58,557 bases of DNA from positions 62,170 through 120,726 of the forward strand of contig JH154054.1 in assembly GCA_000226015.1 (NCBI GenBank). Direction: 5' to 3'. Numbering within the stretch: the first letter of the stretch is position 1; every line of letters starts with the position of its first letter. This stretch comes from Mnemiopsis leidyi. Lineage: Eukaryota > Ctenophora > Tentaculata > Lobata > Bolinopsidae. The notes under the pieces were generated by a model. The model was not told the DNA's origin, did not search any database, and was given only the letters and a program-made list of their open reading frames with translations. Made by a program: the position numbers and the translations under genes. Positions 33,751-47,530 of this stretch are shown here, in pieces.

Positions 33751-36042
33751 CTATTGCTATTGACGCGCGCAGTCCTCATACTATCAATTTTGACAACCCG
33801 AACCGCGCTTCATCACACACAGACCACAGTTACCTTGAAATCCTTGTTGTTTGTGTTGGTCGTTTTTAAATTCATTGGCGCAGCCGCGCAGCGATCGCCT
33901 TGCAGTTAACTGTTATCCATGTATTTTACTTGAGATGTCTGTTGACTGGTTTTTCATTTTTGAAGTACTAGCCTTTGGTAGACAATTCACAATAAATAAT
34001 TAACATTCAATGATTGAACAGTTCGGTCACATAGCTATAAGCCAAGGTTTTGTGCTTGCGCAATGATCAATTAAAATGTAATTTAATTGAAAGCCAAAAT
34101 TTTACAGTTCTTAATACTGATCATCTTTCAAGATAACCATGATGACAGTCAAGTCTCGAAGTTTCTACAAATCTTGTTTGCCACACATTCCTTATTTCAC
34201 CAGTATGCGACTTGTCATTCGCCATGTTGAGCCACTGATGTTGACGTTGGCCTTTATATTTGCTGCCCATGCAAGTTGCAACTATAAGTCTTCAATCTCT
34301 GAACTCTGAAAGAATTTTGACCACTTGGTAACCTATATTGATCGCCTTCTGATTTCTCAATAATGAATTAATGGCGCTAAATAAATGATTCATTATAAAA
34401 TACTTCCCTCGTCCAATCAAACTGCAAGCTTTAGATTTTTTCCGATCTACTTCTCGTTCGACATCCATCATCGGTATCATTATCACCCTGGCACGGAAGT
34501 TAGGATCATTTCTCAAAATTTGGAGCAACAGACTGCCGAATTTTCTACAAAATAGTCAGTGATCGCGGCAGACGGTCGGATCTCCCGCCAAAAAGAGCAA
34601 ATAAGACGAGGAGCTCCTCAAGGTCGGTTTTTGCCAAACCAACAGTTTGTGATCTCAGACAAAGCTGATAATTCTGTGTCGTTATCACTTATCACCATCC
34701 CCTGATCGCGTGTCATGTCCGAGTAGATTAATTCAAAGCAGCTAAGATATCTCATCTTGGTAGCCGTGTGTTTAAGTGCACCTTGTTGCTTTATCCTAAT
34801 CTACTAATCTAGGTTTATCGATACGTTAGATAGATTTGAATTTTGATAATTTTGATGGTGACAAACTACTGTATGGCTATTTACCGCTAACATACCTTGA
34901 ATTTCATTCCAATTTTATTTGCTTTATACAATCGTTTTAGTAGAGATGTTTAAGTGCTCTGAGTGATAAATGTATTGTGACAACTCTTAAATTTCTTTGA
35001 CGAACTATTTAATTAATCTTAGGTTTATTCATCCAACAGAAGACTGAAGGGAGATATATTGATGCTACTAGACCCACTCCAATTTCCCTCTTCTAGAAAA
35101 CCAAATTTGACTGCTTTTGAAGTTTACATAAAATTACCGAGTTGCTATTACCAGCCTCATGACTATCAAGTTCCCAAAAGTAAGTCTTATTTTAATGCTA
35201 GAAATGTCTTTAAGACACGACATATATCATTAATATTATCGTTCTTCTACTATTATGATACAGTAATTTACGCTATAATTTATGCTGTCGTCGCCAGAAA
35301 TCGCATTTCTTATAAAACTCAGACACGGCCCTATTGGTGTAGTCCCCAGTACTTCAACTTTCCAAATGCAGCGACATGATTAGATTCATAAATGCCTTGC
35401 ATCCAAGTGAATTGACGTCGACTTTAAACGATTTCCTTCAATAACTTAAATTAAAACCGTGTTTTATGAACTTTTATATTGGGATTTTAACGTCTTTGCA
35501 TTGATGAATTAGCATTTTGGCACTGATTTCTTAGAAAAGAAAGCAATTCAAGTTCACCCTCTGATACATTTCATGAGTTAAAGCAGCAACTGTCTCGTTA
35601 AAATGAGAAACTATAAAGAGACGCGTTCTCTGGCAAACTCCTGTGTACATCAGTTTAGAGTTTTCTATGCGATTAATTTAATCCAAACTCAGTACAGGTT
35701 AAGAGGACTTATTGCCGATCTTAGGAATACTAAACATCACGTACATCCCGGCTTTACTCTTGTTGTTTTCAACTTGGGATGTTTTCCAAGATTTCGTGTT
35801 ACAATTCGTCACTTTTCCGGTAATTAGTCGACAGGAGAATACCGTTAAATGCAGTGGTCTGATATAGATGTGAAGATTGAGCTCTCTAGTTCTGACTGGA
35901 AAGACACGTGCGCCGACCTGCTGTGTAACAGCCTTGAACGCTCAGCATCTTCTTCTAATATTGTTGATAAGTTAAATTGCCCTGTTGGTCACATGTGTAT
36001 TTGCACGTGCACGAGGGGGTGTCGCGAGCGCGGAGCTGGGTA

Positions 36043-36062
36043 GTCACGTGGTACCACGTGAC
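36043..36062. promoter_or_regulatory. 20-bp perfect palindrome of two E-boxes
   Basis: GTCACGTGGTACCACGTGAC is its own reverse complement and holds two overlapping-orientation CACGTG sites 9 bp apart. A further GCACGTGC palindrome lies 40 bp upstream at about 36003. Confidence 0.6.
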
Positions 36063-39000
36063 CACTGCCAATCTAGCTTTAACGGGCTGGGGTGAAGGAG
36101 CCCTATCTGTTTAACGATACAAGTAGAACTTATAATACACGCATCCATTTCATTCTACCTCTTCTCTCCATTGACCCAGGCTGTGCAGTGCCTTTAGCCG
36201 ATAATTTGCAATTGTTATCTCTGTAAACCTGGGAGTCAGCTGCCTGGCGATGAGGGTCGTAGCTCGGCGCCTCTTGCCGCGGATTACTTGCTCTAGTAAC
36301 AAAGTTCTTGGCCGGTGTGCTCTTGTCAACTACTTCTTCGGATGTAAATGTGCTACGTCACACACACATACTGTCCGAAAGTTTGCATTCTTTTTCCGAT
36401 CAATAAAATTGAGATTTTGCTTTGGAACGTGATCCGTCGTCCTGTAGGTCGCGTTTTTCTGTTTCAATGAGAGGAAAGCTGTGTTTTAATTAATCGATTT
36501 GCATTTTGCGTTGAGCAATCTGTAGGCCACGAGCCAGCACTTACACGGGCACAGAGACACGGTTAATGATTGGAGCGTAGTCGCCTCACTTTCAACCTCC
36601 TGGCAAAGAACTGTCGTCTCTCATTCCATTATCTTGAGGTGAATCAAGCACCGTTACACTACTATTTCATTGAAACAAACCGTGAAGGCTTCTGATTGAC
36701 GGCATATACTCCCCAATTTGGCTGGTTAATTGCTCGAATTAATAGCGTCTGTTAAACGGAAAATCAAACTTGCCGTACAGTTGAGCGAAAATCAACGACG
36801 TCCGATTTCTAGCTCACCGGAGTTTCTTACTTTCCCTGAAAACGCTTGCGGAGTTACCTGTTTGCGATAGTTGGAATAATAATGGTTATTATCGTCGTGA
36901 TAAGGGCTATTATGTTGTTACCTCACCCTCGTTTACTCCGCGTCCACTGGATTGTCGTCAGCACCGCCCATATTCGGTGGTAAGTGCTGGCATCAGCCTC
37001 AAAGTAATCTTATATTATTCAGATTATCCCAAAACGCTCGTCTTGCTACCAACTGTCAACGTAGTGGGGATGTAGCCGCTCTCCTGGTCAAGATAGTTTC
37101 TAAGGAGTCTTGCCGCCGTCTTTTGAGAGGTGCTCCTCCAATTCTCCCTGGTTTAGTCCTCCAATGGGTAGGTGTATCGTGACACGCTCGGTGATGGGGA
37201 AAATTTTTCTTCAGTTTCTCCAAAACCTGGAAACAGTCGGGTTTATCTTTTTTTCCAATGTTCTCAACCCGTTATCAGTTAACCTGTTAACATCTCAACT
37301 TTTCATACGACAATATCCACAAGTCATCATCCCCAACTCCTCAGATTTAAAGCCTGGTAAAGTTTTAGTAGGGTGATCTCATTCTAATTCTAACTTCGTT
37401 GATACAATGATAGGAAATACTGAAAGGACGTACGCATCATGATCAATAGCAAAAGAGACTAGATAGTGGTTCAGAAATTTGTCTAAAAAACATACTTCTG
37501 GGAAGTTTTGAGTAGGTATCACTAATTACTATTTTGTGTTGGCTGGGGAGAAGTATTTGTTTTGTATTTTTTCTTCCTCAGAAATTTTGTATCAAAGCCT
37601 GGTGGACAATTTATCTTGTACTTTTAAAAGTTGCATCCTTACAAAGCACTTGCTTTTGCAGTTGATCAAGGATAATCTAGCGGTTTGAAACAGTTATTTC
37701 CGAATTTGTACGGGGAAAATTTTTGAAACATCTAATTGGTGTTGTTTACAAACTCCGACAGTTTTAGTTTAAAACTAATATTTAATAATCCGACCGTTTC
37801 TTGCTCTGTCTTCACTTACTCCTCATCTGTTTATTTCGAATTGAGTCTGCCATCCTTGGCCGATGAATAATAATGAGATTTTCATTAACATTCTGGCAAA
37901 CGATAATGTCGTTAAGAATCACTCCGTTTTGTATTGGACAGAAATATTTAGCCCTAACTAGCTCTACCCATACAGACAGGTGGTTAAAATCAATATTATT
38001 CCCGTGTACGGCTTTATGGCACACACAACTCCTTCGTGCACGCCTTCTCGCCCGAGACGGTCTAAGACATATATTGCATTAACCCTAAACTGCTAAACTG
38101 CATATTTCATCACTCTAGTTATTAATTTCGGATTTACTGCTATGACAGTTGACAGTCGATTATGCCGCAACTTTTTTGGGATATTAAAGCTGACGCAGGC
38201 TGACTATATTACTTATTCCTTACTCGATCCTTATTCCTAGGATGATTAAGATAAAAAATGTGTTAAACAGCTGGTCACACTACATCTTACCACTCAACTT
38301 AGTCATGGCTATTTTCCCGTTGGCTAATTTGGAAACTTTTCAGCTTTTCCTTATCCTAATTCACAATGAGTCCAAGTATAAGTGAATCTCCCACGGACTA
38401 TGCTTATTGTAAAACAATTAGAACATAAGTTGCTTTACTGATGGATGTCGTGTCACTTGACTCCAAATTTGATGCGATGTGATTTTAGCTCCCACACGTA
38501 TTTCTTATCTAGTCACGCACTGGCGTCAAGATCATCAAACTTTTCTCCTTCAAGTAGCTCACTATTAACCAAGATAACATGAGAACTTTAAAAAATTTAA
38601 CTTTTAAGAACCAACTGCTCAACTCTAATTGCCCTTCCGTTAGAATTTCGACTTCAAGTTTAATATACTTTAATACTCAATATTTGCTGTTTGTAGGAAA
38701 GTTGAAATCTTATAAATCTTACAAATTCGCGGCATTCCCTCCATAATTATTAATTAACATCCACATATACAATATAGTTATTGCCTCAGGAATTTCAATT
38801 TGCATATTTTAGCATAATTCTGAATTTCTTGATTCGAGAACGCCCGCGTTTAACTTCTTTGATTGTCGCAATAAATCTTGCCTTCAACATTGACAACTTT
38901 GTTGTAGCGGCATGTATCTGTTCCTGTAAAATCTAACAAAGTGAGAAAGTGTGAGACTCAAAGGAAGTTGGGTTCTTACTGTTTCCCTTGACGTCACCTC

Positions 39001-42000
39001 ACCCCCTGAGTCCACCTCGTCCACAAATCGAGCTGCCATCATTAGTCAATCCGGGCAAGGAGCTATTAATAACGTTCCCCGGATTTTGCTTTGTCAGTAG
39101 TTGCTCCTTTCCTACTCAGTAGACAGGACATTATATCTTGTCGCGACCACCCACCTCCAATCTCCTACTCTAGCCCCTACTGTTTGTCGGTAATTCTGTA
39201 ATTATTTCACTGCCCCAGGTGAACCTGTCTGCGGTAACCCTCACAGTGGCCGCCTGTCTTCTCTCGTCAGCTCCTGGACATGAACCGTTTAAAGTAACCG
39301 CTACAACTACACACGGCGTGTGAAGTAGTGCGACTGTGTCCTGGCTGATATTGCATGTCAAGAGTGTCGTCCTGTCCGTTCGTCGGATCTTCAATTGGTT
39401 CTCCGGCTGCATACACTCACTCTTACAATTTGTACGGCATGCTGATTGCTTCCTGGTGGCTTTCTCTGCGTTTTAGACGCTGAAAGGAGAGCAAACGTGC
39501 AAACACTGCCCGATCACTATGTATACGTTTGCAGTAAAGTGTTATTATATCACGAAGACCACTTTATTTAGCACGTAATACTGAGTGCTGCCCACTCTCT
39601 TCGACCCTGTGATAATTGTTACACTGGAGCCCGTTTTACGTCAAACAATACTACTAAACAGCAGATTTCCGATTTCCTTCATTTTCCTAGCCGATCTTTT
39701 TGTTAAAATTATCAACCCGCCTAAATCCTGGCCTGGAGCCTTTCCTTATAGCAGAGTAACCTCTACAGTTTATTTTTGACAAATTGTTGCGCCTTCTTAA
39801 TTTTCTTGCATATAATGATAATCGACGAGATTGAAACGTAAATAGTCGAAAATCCCTAGCTATGACAGGTAGCGGCTATAATGCGGTGCTCACCCTCTCA
39901 AAGTCAAATGAAATTTGAGGGTGCAAGAGAGGGTGCATCTCGCGATAGTATCATATGGACATGGTAGTGAAACTAAAACTGTAAAAGTTGATTTTAAGTT
40001 TATGACAAAACTATATATAACTCGTTATTTACAAGGATTGAACTTTGTAGTTCCAGGTAAGAACATTGCTAACCATTTCTAACACTGAACGCCTGCATTT
40101 TGGACTACCTGCACCCTTAATCCCTCGAATTTCTCAATATTAGAATCCACGCCTGAGCTCCGACTAACTACCGAACCTACTTAACCTAATGACTTTGAAC
40201 GTAGTGTGGCGCAATATAGCTTTTTGCGTTTAAATGTAATGCTGTTATCGGTTTCAATATAGCGTGACTTTCAAAGAAAAAGTAGAAAGAAAATGGCAGA
40301 TTGATACACGAATTTCGAATTGATGTTCTCACTATAGCAGTAGTAAGAAGGGCGTGTTCTCTTGACGATTGTAGAAATTGTGTTAGCTACGTCTGCAGGA
40401 CGACTCGACTTTCTTCATTAGTTTACTTTAAGTTGCTCGTCATGCTTATTTGATTAATTATCATATTTGTTTAGTAATTCGTATTTAATTGATCTTTATT
40501 CCTTTCACAGAGTTGACTGATAATTGAATGACTTTTGTGAGTGTTGAGGAAGAAATTTTATTTCAAACCATCTCTACGTTTACTTGAAGTCCAGGAATCA
40601 CAAGTGTGAAATTGGAATCGCTAGGTTGGTTGTCAATGAAAAAGTGACAATTCAGTTCATAGCGTCGTCTCATTTGAACAAAACCTAGTGTTATTGCAGT
40701 GGGTTGTCGCGTTTAACGTAATGATATAACCCAGCGTTATATAGAAAAGTTTTTTTTCTTATAAGCCTGCTACGTTTTCTCCAACCTTAGACGCCTTAAA
40801 CAAAGCAGAAAGGAGATAGGTGTTACTTAAACTAGATAGCTTTAGAAAAAAGTAAAATCGTTTTTGAACATTTAATTTGTTTTTGCGTAAGTCAGCACCA
40901 TCCACCGGAAATTCGATGCCTTCACAACTTAACACGTGTTCCCTGCTCGCGCCTTTTACAGGTAACCGGCGACAGTGTGCACGTGCAAACTCGGTGCTTA
41001 TATGGTCCGCCCACGCGTGTCGTTCTGCTGCTTTCTACACAGATCTTGATACCTTCTTTGCCTCCAACTTGAATACTGATTTTCATCTAATCCTTCAAGT
41101 AAAATTCATGAGATGTTTGCATGTAACAAATCAGCGTCAGTCAAAAGTCGGCGTCTTTGTTAATTGCCGAGTAACAGTTTTGCCTTCGTTAAACTTTATA
41201 TCAAAGGTTCATTGAATATCATCATTGTTCGCATTGATGGTAGTAATTTTTTCGTTATATTCAGTAGACCTGAGTGTTCAGTCTGTCTCTCTGATAGCCC
41301 TGTAGACTTAGAATTAAACATGTATGGGCGTGAAGGACAAATTGTTTAACTGAACGACAAAGCATCAACCAATACGTCGTATCTGTGCCTCCAAATTCGC
41401 TTATTTTTCATTTAAACTTCTGGGCATACATCTAAGTATTGATAATGAATTGAATTATGTCTTCCTCTGAAACTGACATGAACAAAAAGCTACACGAAGA
41501 ATGGCCACAGAGAAATTGACCACAGACTTGTAAAAAAGGTTAAATTCTACGACTTCATACAAGTGGCTTTTTATGGCACTTCAAGTGATGATCTTCAGTA
41601 ACATACATTTTTCGCTATTTTTGTGCTATTTTTTCCTTGGTCTATAGAGCTGAGGAGTGCGACCAAGCTCGGACTGCCTGATTGAAATTTATATTTGTGT
41701 TTGAAGTGCTGCCCTTATTAGAGAAGACTTGCAAGAACCCTGCACTTTTATATGTGAGGATGCGTAATTGTGCACAAACCGGAAAAATGAATCGCTCGCT
41801 CACCTCAATTTTATAGCGAACCTATAATCCACGTTAGGTTATAGTAAATTCTTTGATATCTGCTTAATTCGGTGATAAATTCTTGATCTTCGGGGAAAAA
41901 GGGCGAAGACATGCGATTGTTAAAAACTTCATCAAACAAGAGGACGAAGGGAACCCCTACCTGGCATTACAGAGGAGTGTCGAGCTGTAACACACTCCTG

Positions 42001-43174
42001 AAACACCCTGCCACAAGACCCCTCAGTCCACCATAAAAGTGCGCTTAAACTCGATCTGGTTTTACAACTAAGAATGCTGGGTAAAGAGAGATGCCAACAT
42101 AACTTGTATTCTGATCTACACAAGCTCCTTCTCCCTTATTTGACACCGAGCTGGTGTGTCTCGTAACATTCCATGTAGCTGTTTACCATGTCGGCCAGGA
42201 TATAATATATGAGATCTATATTCTCATATGTACGCTGTAATATTGCTAACAATTATTGCAGATCGACACGCACTTACGTTCCTCGCAAGTGTTCGGCTCT
42301 GTGCTTGCGCTGTTCACAGAGCGTGTTGTTTATAGCGGCACTGAGCACGACCTGGTACATAATTCTAGTTTTTCTCATCTCCCACCGCCTACTCTCCTCT
42401 CTCGAACTCTCTTTTCTTTCTATCTCCTTCCATCCCTTCTATCTCTCCCTCTCTCTTTGCTTGGCAGCTGTCGCTAGGAATATGTGATTGTGATGTCGTA
42501 GAGTCTTTACTCTTTGTATATTTGGAATCTTTGGAATTCTTTAGCGTGTTCTATAACAGTTCAACAAGCTAACAAGAGATGAGCGCCAAGTGTTTTCCTT
42601 CAGACTCCGACCTGCGTGTGAAGTGTTTTGTATGAGTGCTTGATGTTCGTAAATCGTGATTCAAATAAGTGAAATTTTGGCGAACGTGAATTTTTTAGGT
42701 TTAAACTGGGAAGCGGAGTATTAAACGTTTTTTCCGGCCCTTGTTTCATTAGTTGGACGTCAGTCATGTGACTCGATTCATGACCTGTGATTGCAGTTTA
42801 TCTTTTTAAATGAACACAATACTGCCGGAGCCTTGTTGTTTATTAAACCTTAACCTTAAGTGCGGGTTTCGTGACTGTTTGAGGCAGGGTTAAAGAATGT
42901 TTCTGCTGAAATAATAGACAGTAGATTAGAAGTTATGAATAATGATAATGAACTTACCAGATCTTAGCAAATAACATTAATCCACTTCTTCTAAATCTTG
43001 ATTTAAAAACAAGATTTCTTTTCTCATTCTTAAAAATCTGATAGCTCATTTAAACATAACGGTCATGCAAACTATTAAAACATGCTGTCGAAACTAACAA
43101 AAGGTTTGAAAAATTACTTGTAATTTCGTCGTTATGTCCTTATTCCGTGTCTTCAACTTATTGGAGAAATTATA

Positions 43175-43545
43175 GTACATCCTGTTCAGCAGTATGGTCT
43201 ACAATGTACATCTTGTTCAGCAGTATGATCTACAATGTACATTTTGTTCAGCAGTATGTTCTACAATGTACATCTTGTTCAGCAGTATGGTCTCCAATGT
43301 ACATTTTGTTCAGCAGTATGGTCTACAATGTACATCCTGTTCAGCAGTATGATCTACAATGTACATCTTGTTCAGCAGTATGGTCTACAATGTACATTTT
43401 GTTCAGCAGTATGTTCTACAATGTTCATCTTGTTCAGCAGTATGGTCTACAATGTACATTTTGTCCAGCAGTATGATCTACAATGTACATCTTGTCCAGC
43501 AGTATGATCTACAATTTACATTTTGTCCAGCAGTATGGTCTACTG
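43175..43545. repeat. 31-bp minisatellite, about twelve units
   Basis: The unit reads CAGCAGTATGGTCTACAATG then TACATCTTGTT, with GTCT/ATCT/TTCT and TGTTC/TGTCC variants. It ends about 90 bp before the CCAAT/TATA cluster. Confidence 0.92.
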
Positions 43546-43637
43546 CAATGATCGCCCTGTTTGCTGCATAACACCTCCAACTCAGCCCACCCTCCTTATT
43601 AATTACTGCCTGTCCTCGATTGATACGCAGTTCCCCG

Positions 43638-43817
43638 CCAATCATACCAAGCAATATGCCTCACAAACCAATCAGCATAGACCAACGGTTTTCTCGACCA
43701 ATCAGCGAGCTCGTTTTAAGCACGTGATACCAGGAAGTTTAATGATATAAACGTCAAGCCGCAACAGCTCCAGGCAGGTATCTCCACTGCTCTATGTAAT
43801 CGGTTTTTTCAGTGAAA
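43638..43817 (+). promoter_or_regulatory. Promoter-like cluster: three CCAAT boxes, E-box, TATA, donor
   Basis: CCAAT pentamers start at 43638, 43668 and 43698, exactly 30 bp apart. The last two sit in ACCAATCAGC, the optimal NF-Y context. CACGTG follows at about 43721 and TATAAA at 43746-43751. A start site near 43776 would be followed by a strong donor AAA|GTAAGTAG at 43818, as for a short non-coding first exon. The coding gene, if real, is not seen downstream in this window. Confidence 0.5.
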
Positions 43818-43947
43818 GTAAGTAGACAGAGAACGCGTTTCCACGGATATCACACTTTAGCAAGGTCCGTGCGTATATCTTACGACACTTTGGCGTTATT
43901 GACGTAAATTTTGCACGTGCGCTGTAGAGAGAGATCACCACGTTGGC

Positions 43948-43985
43948 TATATAACAAGATCCGCACACATCGCGGAAACTTCAGC
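43948..43985 (+). promoter_or_regulatory. Second TATA/initiator-like element
   Basis: TATATAA at 43948-43954 is followed about 33 bp later by TTCAGCA (43980-43986), an initiator-like sequence. CATCAGCAGTGCC follows downstream, similar to the element near 50.47 kb. Confidence 0.35.
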
Positions 43986-44959
43986 AACACTTTCCTTCAT
44001 TAAGAGCATCATCAGCAGTGCCTATTAGTGGCTGCGAGTGCTCCCAATAGGTCGTCCTGGCCGAGCACATGGACACAGCTCATTAATCATTAGTGCGGTC
44101 GGACGTTTGCAGGTAGCAGCAAGTATTGCTCTACTTGTCCTGCAGTGATTCTCCTAATTGTTTTTGTGCCTCTTGAACTGCTCTGGTCTTCTTCGTTAGA
44201 TTTGCTTAATGAAAAATTTACCTTGCGTTTTTCACGGCACCCTGGATCAGTTAAGGTGAAACTGGGCATTTTGTAATTTGTGGTTTGTTCACAATGTAGG
44301 TTATTGTTTCTCTAATGTGCTAGAAATGGCCCAATGTAGCAATATGGCCCGATCTAACTTTCGATAATGGCCCAGTTTTTTTTTCAGCAGTTCTCGTAGC
44401 TATTGCTAAACGCTTTCATTTTCAGATTGACCATTTCAAGACACAAGAACAGTTTTTCTTTTAAGGGATTTGGGTTTTGCGATGTTGTTGTAAGATTGTA
44501 GCGGTGTAAGTAAATTTTCATCACCTTTAGAGTTGAACCGTCAAGGTAAATTATTTTCTCAAAGAATTAAATTCTTAAAACTCACGTTTTCAATGCTCAT
44601 GTCAGTGATTGTCTCAACTTTTCAGCTCGTCCTCTCACGTGTTTGCATGTTCAAAATTTTAGAACGAGCTAAAATTGTGGACGACTTCGGCCACAAAAGA
44701 AACGACAGTTCATGTTGGGTAATGGGGGTTCCTCATACGTTATTGTAATTTCTTGTCCAATTCCCCCGGGATGCTATTGACTGTCCAGTGCCCTGATTAT
44801 AATTAGATCTCTCGATATATTGCAGTGGTTAAGGTCTATGAATAGGTGGTTTCTAATATGTCATATACTGGGACGCTCTCTGCCGCCTGACGTCAATCAA
44901 GCCCACTAGTTCAAGTCTGATCTGTTGCCGTAGAGAAATGTACTCCGTCACAACAAGCT

Positions 44960-45605
44960 AGCTCTATATCTAGCTCTATACCTAGCTCTATATCTAGCTC
45001 TATATCTAGCTCTATATCTAGATCTATAACTAGCTCTATATCTATCTCTATATCTAGCTCTATATCTAGCTCTATATCTAGCTCTATATCTAGATCTATA
45101 TCTAGCTCTATATCTAGCTCTATATCTAGCTCTATATCTAGCTCTATATCTAGCTCTATATCTAGCTCTATATCTAGCTCTATATCTAGCTCTATATCTA
45201 TAATCTAGCTCTATATCTAGCTCTATATCTAGCTCTTCATCTAGCTCTATGTCTAGCTCTTTATGGCTATATCTAGCTCTATATCTAGCTATACATCTAG
45301 CTATACATCTAGCTCTATATCNNNNNNNNNNNNNNNNNNNNNNNNNNNNNNNNNNNNNNNNNNNNNNNNNNNNNNNNNNNNNNNNNNNNNNNNNNNNNNN
45401 NNNNNNNNNNNNNNNNNNNNNNNNNNNNNNNNNNNNNNNNNNNNNNTATATCTAGCTCTATATCTAGCTCTATATCTAGCTCTATATCTAGCTCTATATC
45501 TAGCTCTATATCTAGCTCTATATCTAGCTCTATATCTAGCTCTATATCTAGCTCTATATCTAGCTCTATATCTAGCTCTGTTTCTAGCTCTGTTCATTCT
45601 AGCTC
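44960..45605. repeat. 12-bp (TATCTAGCTCTA) microsatellite interrupted by assembly gap
   Basis: Nearly pure 12-bp repeat on both sides of 125 N (45322-45446). The true length is unknown. Flanking units diverge at the edges (TTTCTAGCTCTG and similar). Confidence 0.95.
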
Positions 45606-47415
45606 TGTTCTGCACTATCGTGTTTCTTTTTTCAGAAAACTGTGACATTACTTTCCCTGACCAGTAAAGTTGCTACTATTGGGATAACTTTGACTACCCC
45701 AACTACGAAGCAAGATAAAGTTGCGCTGTTTCAAGAAGTCCAAAACTGTGTCCTGACAATAGACGGACAGTAGATAGCCAGTCAAACTTTTAACAAGTAT
45801 CGTCAACCCTCAGCACCCGGTAGTATCTTGGTCGGAACAAGTCCCTGTAAATTGTTCTGAATTACAGTTGACATAGTCTGGGAAGTTTCGGTCAGTGCCA
45901 GTCATCTTCAGGTTAATTCTGGTCTGGAGAAACTTTCTTTTACCGGGCACAGCTTGCAGTGCTGAACTAGGTGAAGTCTTGTTGTTGGTGTTGCGATGTT
46001 AACCTTCCTGTGCGAGTTCTGGAAGATTTCCTCTCTATACGCGTTCTCTTATGGACAAACCACTTTAATGTACAACCTTTATAGTGCACAGAGTACAGAA
46101 CTACATTCTGGTTGGCCTATCTCTTTGTCCATTGAGGTTTGTCTTTATGACTTAAAGTGCTTTTCCAAGCCTCTCTCTGTTCAGTTGAGCCATGAATTTT
46201 TGTTACAATTTGACATTGACGGTCGACATCTAAGAAGCGGTTTAGCTTCATTAGTTCATTATAACTTTATGTAACTTGAACTGACGTTTCCTTAAGTATT
46301 CACCTTAATTTTATAAGTTCTGCAGAATCTGTTTTGTTCATTGTATCTCGGACAAAATAACTCGAGTGGCACAATACAATAGTATGTACTACATTGATTG
46401 ATTCTCGCCTGATTTCGTACTCAGATAGCCAACGCAAATTTAAATACTTGCCTCCGAGTTCCTGATGATACCTTTAAATCCAGTGTGACGTAACAATATC
46501 AACCTAGACGCTGATGTCTGCCAGCATTACAAACTACCTGCTGGCAATAAGGAGGTTTGCTGGCAAGACAAACCCCCTAATCTGCCAGCAGCTGAAAGTG
46601 CTGAAAGTTTCCGCTATCACGCCAGGTCGCTGTTACAAATCTCCCGCACCTGGCACAGATAGGTTTTGTGAGAACTAACAAATTCCAGCTCTGGGAGAGA
46701 GCTCAACGTGAGATGGCTGGATCACCACCTACTCATCTATTATCGAAGGTTGCAATAGCCAGATTAGAAAATTAGGCAGCCGAGAGCGTCTAGTTTTACG
46801 ATTCACCCTATTATGTGTGACTGTGTTGGACGTAATGGCTAGCCTTGCTGTGTGGCTGAGTTTGCTTTGCGTCTGACCAATGAAAGTACGAGTATATCCA
46901 CTGTTCTCCGCTAAATTGTGTCCCCACGCTAGAAGCCTAGCAAGTATGACTGCAGGTTGCTGCCAAATTACACCGCTGACTCACTGATTTAATTGTGACG
47001 TTGTACTAGCTAAGACGTTGTCTGCCAAATTTCAATATTTTGTCCGTGTAGTTTTCTCGCCGTCCATCTCGCGCGTCACTACTCCTCAACACCGGCCTCC
47101 AACAATGGTGCGGCTACCCCTATAGATCGCCAGGCAGATAGTTCGCACTCCCTGCTATAAATAGTAACACTGTCTGATTGTTACAATCCATCACAGTGTC
47201 AACTCCCGTTAACTGTCCCATTAGACTTTCAGGCATTGTTTCACCTGCGGCCAGGCACACGACTTGGCAACAACATGTGCTGGATTGTGGGCCAATGTGT
47301 GATGTGTGACGTGGGAAAGATACCTTCAATAGGGTAATCTCCTTGCCCTACAGTGAGATCTATTTCAAGCTATTGGTAAGACAGGCAGGACTGTAAAGGT
47401 AGCTCTTAAAAGATT
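45606..47415. other. Non-coding region, nothing recognised
   Basis: No exon, RNA gene or element can be supported. Short GCTGGCA/TGCCAGC inverted motifs occur near 46515-46595. Confidence 0.4.
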
Positions 47416-47530
47416 GGGGTGCTACCTGACAGTGTGGGGTGCTACCTGACAGTGTGGGGTGCTACCTGACAGTGTGGGGTGCTACCTGACAGTGTGGGGT
47501 GCTACCTGACAGTGTGGGGTGCTACCTGAC
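47416..47530. repeat. 20-bp minisatellite, six units
   Basis: GGGGTGCTACCTGACAGTGT repeated without change five times and truncated in the sixth. Confidence 0.95.

Larger units (their letters stand above)
32551..43174. other. Long gene-poor region
   Basis: About 10.6 kb without a coding exon I can support. Open frames are all near 60-110 codons, without recognisable domains or consistent splice-linked partners. Listed separately are the E-box cluster near 33.7 kb and the double E-box palindrome at 36043. The remainder is AT-rich unique sequence. Confidence 0.5.

Noticed and set aside
39170..39412. 80-codon minus-strand frame with several Cys
   Set aside because: No recognisable domain, no convincing splice partners, and length within random expectation.
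43147..43571. Repetitive open frames (FSSMVYNVHLVQQY type)
   Set aside because: Translations of the 31-bp minisatellite with no start context or homology.
45249..45667. Open frames running through the TATCTAGCTCTA array and its N gap
   Set aside because: They arise because the 12-bp repeat contains no stop in some frames.
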